The position numbers were made by a program, and so were the translations under genes. From contig CM034532.1 of assembly GCA_020002185.1 (NCBI GenBank), positions 45,155,506 to 45,219,505 on the forward strand: a DNA stretch of 64,000 nt, given 5' to 3'. A model generated the notes under the pieces. It saw only the letters and a program-made list of their open reading frames with translations. It was not told where the DNA came from and did no database searches. Positions 53,560 to 64,000 of the stretch are shown here, in pieces; within the stretch, counting starts at the first letter, position 1; each line of letters begins with the position of its first letter. Origin of the DNA: Paraescarpia echinospica (taxonomy: Eukaryota > Annelida > Polychaeta > Sabellida > Siboglinidae).

Positions 53560-56343
53560 TCTGAAGCTGGATATAAATGTGTTTGTTTAAATGCAAGGAG
53601 TATAGTAAACAAAAGAAGTGAACTAAACATTATGGTAGAAGATATTGACCCTCACATAATAGGTATAACCGAATCATGGGCAACCACCGATATATCAGAT
53701 GCCGAATTGGGACTGACAGGATATGTAATGTTTAGGAAAGATAGAATAGGAAGAAGGGGAGGTGGAGTTATTTTATATATTAAAGAATCTATCCAGGCTT
53801 ATGAAATAAATTAGACAGAGAAGCAGATTGCGAAGAAGCTGTTTGGTGTAACATAGTTACAGGAAACTCAACGTTAACGGTTGGATTAGTTTATCGAAGT
53901 CCAAACATAAGCATAGAAGAGAATGAAAAAATACAAAACGCTATAAGGGAAGTGAGCAAACGGGACTGTGTTATTATGGGGGATTTTAACCATGGGCATA
54001 TAAAATGGAAATCTCTACAGAGTATGGGTAGTGAGGACCACAAGTTTTTAGTTTTAGTACAAGATAGTTTCCTTTCTCAACATGTGCTAGAACCAACCAG
54101 GGGAGAGAATGTGTTAGACTTAGTTTTGTCCTCACAGAATGAATTAGTTGACAATGTTAAATTATGTGAGCCTCTGGGAAGTAGTGATCACAATCAGATA
54201 CATTTTACCATCAAAATAAAATCAGAAAGAAATAATAAAAAGCAGTTCAGGAGAAATTTCCCGAAAGGAAGATATAAGGAAATGAGGAAATATTTAGCAA
54301 AGATAGACTGGAATAATACACTGAAGAATAAGACAGCAACAGAATGCTGGAATATCTTAAAGAATGAAATAGAGTGCATCGTAGATAAATTTGTTCCCTT
54401 CAAAAAACAAGGGAAACGGACCAGAAAGAAATACTTATCGAAAGAAGCCATTAGAAAAATTAAGTATAAACAAATGATGTGGAAGTCATATAGACATACT
54501 GGAAATTACGAAGACTACAACATTTATAAAGAAGCACTAAACCAAGCTACAGCTGAAATTAGAAATTCAAAGAGTAGCTATGAACATAAATTAGCTTGTA
54601 ATATAAAACATGACAGCAAGAGTTTGTATGCGTATGTTCGAAGCAAACAGAAAGTTCAGGATAAGGTCGGTCCTCTAGAAGATAGTGCTGGAAATATAAT
54701 ATCAGAAGGATTCTTAATGGCTGAAGACCTAAATGAGTATTTTAGTTCAGTGTTTACCAGAGAAGACACTAGTTCACTGCCAGTACCAGAGGCTAAGTTC
54801 AAGGGGCAGAATCAGACTATTTAAGACAGTTAATTGTAACCCCAGAAATGGTAGCTAAGAAAATTAGGGCTATGAAGGAAAATAAATCACCTGGAGTGGA
54901 TGGTATTCCACCCAAACTACTAGTGGAAATTGTAGAACAAATTAGCATACCGCTTGCAACAGTTTTCAACTTGTCATTAGAAGAGGGAGTGGTTCCTTTA
55001 GAATGGAAAGAAGCAAACATTATACCGTTATTTAAAAAAGGTTCGAGAAACAAGTCAGAGAACTATAGACCAGTGAGTTTAACATCAGTGATTTGTAAAT
55101 TATTAGAACGACTAATTAAAGATCACATGGTGGATTTTCTTGTTAAACATAACTTGATAAACCCATCTCAACATGGGTTTCTAAAAGCGAGGTCATGCTT
55201 AACAAATATGTTATGTTTTTGGAAGATATCACTAAGTGGGTAGATGATGGATCACCAGTAGATATCATCTACTTAGATTTTCAAAAAGCTTTCGACAAAG
55301 TGCCACATCAGAGATTACTGCTTAAACTAAAAGCCCATGGCATAGGAAATGGTATAATTAACTGGATAGAAAAATGGCTGATTGACAGAAAACAACGGAT
55401 AGTTGTTGATGGGGAGGGTTCAAACTGGAAATCAGTTTTGAGTGGGGTTCCACAGGGATCAGTACTGGGACCTATATTATTCTTAATATATATAAACGAT
55501 TTGGACGATGATATAGCTAGCAAGGTGTTGAAATTTGCAGATGATACAAAAGTGTTTAGAAAGATTAAAAGTGATGGGGATAGACAGCATTTACAAGATG
55601 ATCTTGACAGGTTGATCAAATGGTCTGAAAAGTGGCAAATGTTGTTCAATTTTGGGAAATGTAAATGCCTTCACACAGGACATGGGAACGAATATGTAGA
55701 ATATACAATGGGGGGAACTGTACTAAGTACTACTGTAAAAGAAAAAGACTTAGGGCTGACAATTAGTGCTGACATGAAGGTTTCAGAGCAGTGTGGAATT
55801 GCAGCTTCAAAGGGAAATCAAATCCTTGGATTGATTAGGCGAAATATAGCATATAAAGAAAAAGAACTAATAATACCGCTGTACAAAACAATTGTTAGGC
55901 CTCATTTAGAATATTGTATACAAGCGTGGAGGCCATACCGCTAGAAGGACATAGATATGCTAGAAAGAGTACAGAGGAGAGCGACTAAAATGATACCAAA
56001 ACTGAGGGATCTTAGTTATAAAAAAAAACTAAAAGAATGTGGTTTAACAACACTAGAGACCAGGAGACTGAGAGGAGATCAGATAGAAGTGTTTAACATA
56101 TTGAATGGTTATGAAAATATCGATAGAAATATGTTTTTTTCAGTTAAGAAAGATAGAAAGACTAGAGGACATGAAGTTACATTAGTAAAGGAGCAGTGTA
56201 GATTAGACGTAAGACAGTTCTCATTTTCACAAAGGACTGTGAATGAATGGAACAGATTATCTGATGATTGTGTGGGTGCTAGTAGTGTGAATATGTTTAA
56301 AAATAAAATCGACACATACCTCAGAAGGGCTGGATATATGTAG
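53560..56343 (+). pseudogene. CR1 ORF2: endonuclease and reverse transcriptase, frameshifted
   Basis: The frame opens across the ORF1 stop and encodes the endonuclease from CLNARSIVNKR. Relative to copy 1 single bases are missing near 53,810, 54,805 and 55,215, splitting the protein into four frames. Motifs as in copy 1: SPGVDGIPPKLL, LDFQKAFDKVPH, GVPQGSVLGP, FADDTKVF, then the C-terminal PLYKTIVRPHLEY. An in-frame TAG also follows near 55,942 (compare AAGAAGGAC in copy 1). The element is inactive as assembled. Confidence 0.85.
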
Positions 56344-56651
56344 ATAAAAGGGTTGGACTCTTGATAAGCCAAAGGGCTTCCTTGTACACCTGCCATCTAG
56401 AGTTAATTCTCTGGATGGCAATCTTGTTAAATCTTGTTAAATCTTTCAGACCACGGGTTTCCGATTGATGATGCACTCAAATACCTAGAGTTATTTTGAG
56501 TTCTTTACGTACGTGTTTTGATGCCCTTTTTACCACAGGGCTGTTCTCCTGCCTGAAAGAATTGAGTATTGGACAGTTACCCAGATAGCGCCAATATAAA
56601 TTAGTCGTTTGTTGCTCCAGGTTTGTGTGTAAGCCAATATCTATGTATGTA

Positions 56652-56760
<109 letters not shown>

Positions 56761-56934
56761 GTACGTATGTATGTCTACATGTATGCATGTATGTATGCAT
56801 GTATGTATGGATGTGTGCATGTATGCATGTACAGTAACAAGACAACATGTATGCATGTATGCATGTATAGTAATAAGACAACTCAAAACAACAGTTGTTT
56901 TGAGTTGTCTTGTTACTATCATCTCAACACGTAC

Positions 56935-57144
56935 CACGCGTCTCTCCAACGGTGATGCTCACTGCCTTGATCTGCCCGTCTCGTTCCAGGTCGACGGCCC
57001 ACCAGGGATCCGTCGTATGATACGACAAATAACACCAGTCCATCGCTGCTTGGCGGCTCCCCGACACCGCGTGACTGGCTGCGTTCCTCCACGAAGATGG
57101 CGCCGTTGCGAACGTTTTTCTGTTGTCTGCAACGTTCATAACAC
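56935..57144 (-). CDS. F-type lectin exon: first half of a second FTP domain
   Basis: On the minus strand the exon lies between CTTCCAG and a GTACGT donor and is 210 nt long, phase 1 at both ends, identical in size to the exon at 59,878-60,087. It encodes VMNVADNRKTFATAPSSWRN ... WCYLSYHTTDPWWAVDLE, the N-terminal half of a fucolectin (FTP) beta-sandwich. The phase fits splicing from the donor at 58,920. The matching second-half exon is not seen in the window; CR1 copy 2 starts ~490 bp downstream. Confidence 0.75.
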
Positions 57145-57235
57145 CTGGAAGTTGTGTAAGAAGATAATAAATTAATAACGTATTAGAGGGAGTCTAACTA
57201 AGCAGTGTCGGAAATAACGGTGGAACTCGGTGTGC

Positions 57236-57310
57236 GTGCGTGCGTGCGTGATATTATAATATATATATATATATATTTATACATATATATATATATATAT
57301 AATATTATCA
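57236..57310. repeat. GTGC and palindromic TA tract
   Basis: (GTGC)n followed by a nearly perfect (TA)n palindrome (ATTATAATATATATA against its complement) in a lectin intron. Confidence 0.8.
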
Positions 57311-57574
57311 GATAATGTATACTATTCTTCCATACAATTCATCCGTGTGTGTGCGTGCGTGCGTGCATGCGTTTATGCGAGATGGCGCTAAACACAGTGA
57401 CTGTCTGATTCACGGAGTATTACACACGCGTGCAACATGCTCTGTCCACTACAAGCGCGCAGGTCTGATTTCATAATCGCACGTGTTGAATTAGATACAA
57501 ATATATCTTACTATATTCTATGTCATAATGCAGTCAACGCTTTCAAAATAACGCATGTGATGACGACGGAACAC

Positions 57575-57760
57575 ACACAGACACATACACACACGTACAC
57601 GCACGCACGCACGCACACACACACACACACACGCGCGCGCGCACACACACAACACGCACACTCGCACACTCGCACACACTCACACACGCACATACGCACA
57701 CACTCACACGCGCGCGCGCACACACAACACACACACTCGCACACACGCACACACACTGTA
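57575..57760 (+). repeat. CA/CG-rich microsatellite
   Basis: Interspersed CA, CG and CACT units; the long open frames here are by-products. Confidence 0.9.
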
Positions 57761-57859
57761 TTTTATGTCATACCGCAGATGGATCTAACAAGAATTCCTG
57801 CCATTATCAAAATTGCAGTTAAAAGTGTATCATCACATGTTGGCTAACCTACTATCTGA

Positions 57860-58790
57860 GGGAAGGCATAATTTCGAAAATTCATCTTTTGACGGTGAAC
57901 CTCGTTTGACCGGCACTCCACAGTTTGAGCACCACTTTACAACTCCATGCCATACCTCATTTTGACGGGGATACAATATCCGTTCAAACGGCATGTAACG
58001 TGGCCTAGTGTATGGAGACAAAGTAGCTACACAACCATTGAAAAATGAAGAACTTTTGTGGAGTGGCGAAGTTGTGAACATTCGTCGTTTGATGGTGACC
58101 TTGTTTAATCTTCACTCCACACCTACTGCACCACTTGATAGCTCTCTGACGTACCCCGTTTTTACGGGGAGACAGTTCACTTTCCAACGTTATACGACAT
58201 TGCCATGAATAGATAAGTAAAGTAGATATACACAACCATTTATATTGTATGACGTTTGCGGGATGACACAATTTCGAACATTTATCACGTGACTCTGTTT
58301 TATCGTCGCTCCACACCTACTCCATTAACTGACAGCTCTATGTCATATCTCATTTTGACGGGGAGAAATGGTTCTTTCACAAAGTATGTGACTCGGACAT
58401 ATATATGAAGTAATTACAGGTCATTGTAACTTTAATACTTTCGCGGCATTGCAAAAAATCGAATGTTCATAATTTCACGGGTGACCTTATTTGAACTTAG
58501 CTCCACTCGTACCATATCAGATAACACCTATAATTCGTACCTCATTTTGACGGGGTGGCAATAAGCTTTCCAAAATTATATGACCTGACCATCTTGTGAT
58601 TAAGTAAAGTAGATATGTGACCAATGTAATGTTAAGACGATTGCGGAAGCGCACAATTTCGAAAATTCATCATTTGACGATGACCTTGTTTGACCTTGGA
58701 TTCACGCTTACTACATCATTTGACAGCTATACGACAGGCCTCGTTGGGACGGGCAGATGTAGAGCTTTCAAATTATATAATATTTAGGTG
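57860..58790. repeat. ~195-bp diverged tandem repeat, five units, in lectin intron
   Basis: Units start with AATTTCGAA(A/C)ATTCATC-like sequence near 57,870, 58,066, 58,270, 58,455 and 58,657, and each includes CTCATTTTGACGGGG. Divergence between units is considerable. There is no coding content. Confidence 0.75.
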
Positions 58791-58831
58791 TGTGTAAGGG
58801 GGGTGTATTTAAATCGGTCCGATAGATGTTT

Positions 58832-59160
58832 CTACCGCTCGCCTATTGGGTTTCCAATTGTAAACAGAACCCGATCCAAAGAGTGACAAAGGCAACGATT
58901 GACAAAATAAAGACACTGACCGCAATTCGCGAGGTGCACCTCCACTTCGCACAGGATGAAGTTGGTCGGTCCGCCGGGTCTAAGGATGAACAGGTATCGG
59001 CCTTGCACGTATCGATCCTCGCACACGACACGTTCCGTCGTGTTTGCGGCCACGTTGTCCGAGTGGTTGGCGCACAACGTGTACTCGGAGCACGTGAGAT
59101 TGGTCGGACTGCGCTGGCCTGGAGAGACGTCCGTCACGCCTACCATGAAGCCGGTCGTGG
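58832..59160 (-). CDS. F-type lectin exon: second half of FTP domain
   Basis: The exon starts after CTTCCTTACAG at 59,160 in phase 1 and encodes the C-terminal half of the FTP domain: GFMVGVTDVSPG, then LTCSEYTLCAN, VVCEDRYVQGRYLFIL and the terminal LCEVEV. A donor GCG|GTCAGT at 58,921/58,920 ends it in phase 1 (240 nt). If unspliced, the frame runs on to a stop at 58,832 with a short Cys-containing tail. Both forms are plausible. The conserved cysteines that stabilise F-lectin folds are visible. Confidence 0.8.
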
Positions 59161-59439
59161 CTGTAAGGAAGGCGCGGAAAACAGGTGGCATTCATTCAAT
59201 ACAGGGTTATATAACTATTGCGTAAGTATAAAAAAACTCATGTCATAATCATGCGAGTGTTAACACCAAACGTTGCGCTTAAATTAGAATGTTCTATGCA
59301 AATACGTTTGAAGTCTTATTGTCACAGGACAAAATAAAAAAAAGGATAAAAAGAGCAAGTAAACTGGTTCTTGAACTAGAGGCTTGTCATTGTGTGGTTT
59401 TAATACACTGTATACATGATGAGGTGAACTGGAGACATA

Positions 59440-59690
59440 GCAGTAATTGGTAACAGATTAAATGGTTATGAACGTATTTATAGAGGTACGTTTCCAAACT
59501 TAAGACAGAGAGCCGAACTATAGTGGATATGAAAATAGATTCTTAAAGAACAGAACAGATTGGATATACTGTAGCAACAATTCTCACAAACGACGGTAAA
59601 CAGATTATGAAAAAGTACTGATTATGTTAATGCTAGTGGTGCGAATATATTTGACAATTAAACTGATAGATATATGATACTCCGTCATAT
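59440..59690 (+). mobile_element. Old degenerate CR1 3' fragment in lectin intron
   Basis: AATGGTTATGAACGTATT and later TTAATGCTAGTGGTGCGAAT resemble the CR1 3' coding end at 56,103-56,300 (AATGGTTATGAAAATATC, GGTGCTAGTAGTGTGAAT) but with many changes, indicating an older relative. Confidence 0.5.
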
Positions 59691-59877
59691 ACATTTAAAT
59701 ACGCGGACACTTTGTTCTGTGACTTTGACGGATAGTAATTACTACTCACTGTACACGCACCATGTGACTCTGTAGCGTGTTGCTTTGAATTACAATAGGA
59801 TTCGAGTCTCTAGATTGAGACGCTCTGTCTACTATGCTACCGCGCACAGCAACTACTATTTTCCACTGTTCACGTAC

Positions 59878-60087
59878 CACGTATTTCTCCGGCGGTGATG
59901 CTGACAGCCTCGATCTGCTCTTCACGTTCTAGGTCGACGGCCCACCAGGGATCCGTCGTATGATACGACAAATAACACCAGTCCATCACTGCTTGGCGGC
60001 TCCCCGACACCGCGTGACTGGCCGCATACATGACCGAAGATGGCGGTGAGGCGAACGTTGTTTTGTTTACTGCAACGTTCACAGCTC
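59878..60087 (-). CDS. F-type lectin exon: first half of FTP domain
   Basis: The minus-strand exon between CGTTTCAG and CGTG|GTACGT is 210 nt, phase 1 both ends. It encodes AVNVAVNKTTFASPPSS, HAVSGSRQAVMDWCYL and YHTTDPWWAVDLE, the fucolectin pattern ending in a PWW.VDL strand. It joins in phase to the signal-peptide exon at 61,047-61,152 and to the exon at 59,160. F-type lectins bind fucose and act in innate recognition or gamete interactions. Confidence 0.85.
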
Positions 60088-60129
60088 CTGAAACGAAAGT
60101 AGAATAGTGGTCTCGTAGGTCCATAGAGT

Positions 60130-60271
60130 ATCTCAGATCTCACTGTCTCTGTGTCTCTGTCTCTCAGTCTCTCAGTACTCTCTCTCACTTCACTCACACA
60201 CCCTCACCACCACACCTACTCACACACATCTCTCTCTCTCCCTCTGCACATACACACTGCCTCTCTCTCTG

Positions 60272-60305
<34 letters not shown>

Positions 60306-60329
60306 CTCTCTCCCTCTCTCTCTCATTCA

Positions 60330-60409
<80 letters not shown>

Positions 60410-60476
60410 ACTCTCTCTCTCTATCTCTCTCTCTCTCCTCTCTCACTCCGTTTCTCTCTCTCTTCTTCCTCTCCTT

Positions 60477-60537
<61 letters not shown>

Positions 60538-60656
60538 TTCTCCCCCCTCTCTCTCTCCCCCCTCTTTCGCTGTCATTTGCGGTTGCGACCACGACTGCTC
60601 GCTTTGTTCGATGGGTAGAAGTCGTGTCCAAGTCGGTCGGTCGGTCGGTCGGTCGG
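60130..60656 (+). repeat. (CT)n microsatellite and (GGTC)n tract
   Basis: Imperfect CT/TC repeat from about 60,135 to 60,560 and GGTC repeats at 60,631-60,656, in the first lectin intron. Confidence 0.9.
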
Positions 60657-61046
60657 TAGGGTTGATAGTCTAACCTGATTCATAACGAGTCAGTTTATTT
60701 GTAGCAAATGTATCTATCCTAGTAAGCATGTTGTTTCATAGGTAGTACACAAAACGTAATTGTGTATGCGCTGTGATAGGTTTGCTCTTGGCTGATTGGC
60801 TAATTCGGTCCCATCTGATGGAAAGATATACTACTATTTTCCTCCCCAAGTTATTGAGCAGCGAACTCGTTCTGAGATCCTAGGTTAATCGTACGTTTTG
60901 CTGATATCAACACGGCTAGTTGTTTTAACAACAGTTGACATCATTAACATTATCTCACAGTAACCTTACCAAAACAAGTTAACACTTATGAACACTAACT
61001 ATAACACTAAATTGTTATAAGACGGCACTGCATAGATTTGCCTTAC

Positions 61047-61152
61047 CTGCGTGACACTCCGTACCGAGCAGCGATGCAACACACATGATGGTCAACTGCA
61101 GATGACGTGATTTTGACGGCGCTGCCTGCTGCAGACGCGTCATTGCAGACAT
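61047..61152 (-). CDS. F-type lectin signal-peptide exon
   Basis: From the ATG at 61,152 the minus strand encodes 35 residues ending TIMCVASLLGTECHA, a signal-peptide-like stretch with a plausible cleavage after the last Ala, followed by a G and a consensus donor (GCAG|GTAAGG). It ends in phase 1, exactly the phase of the next exon. A second Met (61,086) would give a shorter, more typical leader. With the two FTP exons this yields a 214-residue secreted lectin if the 58,832 stop is used. Confidence 0.65.
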
Positions 61153-62700
61153 AGCTGCTCACTGCCTCTCTCTCTGCTGTTGGCTGATCCCGTTGCCCTT
61201 TCTTCGTCGACGTTTCCTGTTGCTTCTTTTCTAGTGTTCTTATGTAGTATTTATGTGGTGTGTTTTCGGTTGAATTTCCTCCGACCGGCGTCTTTCCACA
61301 TCCGTCCTTTTTCGGTGAGGTGCATTCATCAGTGTGACTGTGATTCTGTTTGTTGCCGGTATCGATCGATTGTGATTAAGCGGATTTCACGACGACGCCT
61401 ACAAACGCGTGCCATGTTGAAACATTAATAACATTAATACCAACCTCATTGAAAATGCATAATGTATGGGAGTAATCTCTATAGCGATTAATCAGCAATG
61501 GTCCAGTTTCTCCAAAATCGCCTCATTTCAATAAGTGACGTGCGATGTTTAGTCAGACGTGCGAGTTAATAATAATTATTTAATGCGATAATGGTCAACA
61601 GGTTACAGGCACGTACGTTGAATGGTGCGTTTGATGCGTTAGCGCTCCTCGGTGAGGCATTTCTGCCTAGCTAGAAAACACGTTGTTATCAATATTATAA
61701 CGCAATGCATTCTCCTTTCTCTGTTGACATATAACTCCGTCAGTATGGCTGACATTTCGTATCAGCGTATGTGATCTAACGGGCCCATTGAGGTATAGTC
61801 CCGCTTAATCGACTCTCGTCCTGCTGCGTGACTTCGCCAGGAAGACAGTCTGGCTCAGAATCGCGTTTTGACTGCTCACTGCCAGTTACCACGTCTATCC
61901 CCCGGAATATTTATATATTATGTATGTTTCCGATAACGAAATGAAATCACGAAATAGTACCCGAAATAGTTTTATACAAAATAAAACGAATCTGAAACTA
62001 AACGAACACAAACAATAGCTTCGAGTACTCTACGGGATTCGAACCGAGAACCCTAAAATAGTTGCTCGACACGCTACCGACTTAGCCACCAAGATCAGCA
62101 CGCTTTGGCGACTACATATATATTAGTTAGCAGTCCTACTACACAGGGGGCCAAACACTGTTTTTTTGTGAAAGTAGGCATGGGATGCTGTAAAAGGTTT
62201 GCCACAAAAATTTATATATACATATATCTAGGATCGTGACCTAGGTGGACAGACTTGAAAAAAAAGTTACTGGAAACATGTAATAAGCATTTAAACAACA
62301 TGCCCGTATATGCTAAAAGATGATTTTTGTGATCAGCATCAAATGTGTTATTTACACTTCCTCTGAAAGTATGGTGACGTTCGTACAATCTGTATATGTA
62401 CCAGTTAAGTCAGTGTTACTAATGCAGGCACATTGTGCCAAATGAAAATTAAATCGACTTGACCATATATGAAATAGTGGTTCAAAATGCATTGCTTTTC
62501 AAGATTTTTTTGGTATTTTTCTAATGTAATTCACACATGTGAGTCCCATATGTCCCATTTGTACTAAATTAGTTTTTCCTATGAATCAACTTTACAGAGG
62601 GATGAATGGTATTATAATCCTTGATTTTAAAACCAAAATGAAGGCGATTTCCTTCCCCTACCCCCTAAACACAACCGTCAAGCAAAATAAAGGAAAATCG
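61153..62700. other. Non-coding stretch upstream of the lectin gene
   Basis: No convincing gene. A copy of the hairpin repeat (CTGCTGCGTGACTTCGCC) lies at 61,797-61,862. At about 62,030-62,105 the minus strand has an A box (TGGCTAAGTCGG) and B box (GGTTCGAATCC) with poor stem pairing, a tRNA-derived relic. Confidence 0.5.
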
Positions 62701-62705
62701 CTGTG

Positions 62706-64000
<1,295 letters not shown>

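Larger units (their letters stand above)
52180..56444 (+). mobile_element. CR1-like non-LTR retrotransposon, copy 2 (nearly complete)
   Basis: Contains ORF1 (zinc finger plus esterase), ORF2 (endonuclease plus RT) and a 3' end with ATCTTGTTAA repeats. The 5' boundary is uncertain. It is nearly identical to copy 1 where they overlap. Single-base deletions rather than stop codons are the main lesions, so it is recent or carries sequencing errors. Confidence 0.9.

Noticed and set aside
62030..62105. Functional tRNA gene on the minus strand
   Set aside because: A and B boxes are present, but the T stem and acceptor stem do not pair and the anticodon region is abnormal; kept only as a tRNA-like relic.

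Overview
This is animal nuclear DNA. It carries metazoan retrotransposons (CR1, RTE, BEL/Pao and Gypsy type), long CA/GT and CT microsatellites, spliced F-type lectin exons and a BTB-kelch gene. The lectin exons together with a Polinton suggest a marine invertebrate such as a mollusc, but the sequence does not fix the species. The host background is AT-rich and the largest element in it is clearly GC-rich.

Layout. Positions 1-9,350 and 43,545-46,384 are the two arms of an inverted segmental duplication. Each arm carries a kelch-like (BTB) gene at its outer end, and three or more collinear blocks match in opposite orientation. The left arm has been expanded by a 5'-truncated CR1 element (1,849-5,742, itself interrupted by another LINE fragment) and by a palindromic TTAA-flanked element (6,109-7,802). 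The right arm preserves the empty site of the latter. Between the arms lie a decayed Gypsy-type element (10.9-13.0 kb), a quiet region with two MITE-like elements and possible exons (13.3-18.9 kb), a 3'-truncated BEL/Pao element (about 19.0-23.96 kb), and a Polinton/adintovirus-like element (about 23.96-37.71 kb). A small predicted secreted-peptide gene (39.8-40.6 kb) follows.

The Polinton-like element is the centrepiece. Rightward genes encode an RPA-like zinc-ribbon/OB-fold protein, a set of tightly packed short reading frames and an intact 1,372-residue protein-primed type B DNA polymerase. Leftward genes, converging on the polymerase, are an integrase C-terminus with chromodomain, a small membrane protein, penton, core-like pX, major capsid protein and adenain-like protease. 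Penton, capsid and protease are each broken by one frameshift, the integrase is cut off, and no packaging ATPase is present, so this copy is replication-gene-intact but capsid-gene-defective (or carries assembly indels). The rightward early unit shows a string of branch-point/acceptor signals in which the branch point overlaps the previous stop codon. I regard this as the most interesting feature of the window.

To the right of the duplication are the right kelch gene (several frameshifts), an RTE-type LINE on the minus strand (47.87-50.9 kb), a near-complete CR1 copy (about 52.2-56.44 kb) and a minus-strand F-type lectin gene. The lectin exons are a signal peptide (61.15 kb), two halves of one FTP domain, and the first half of a second FTP domain, all joined in phase 1. 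The CR1 copy sits directly downstream of that last exon. The rest (59.2-64.0 kb outside exons) is simple-sequence and repeat-rich non-coding DNA.
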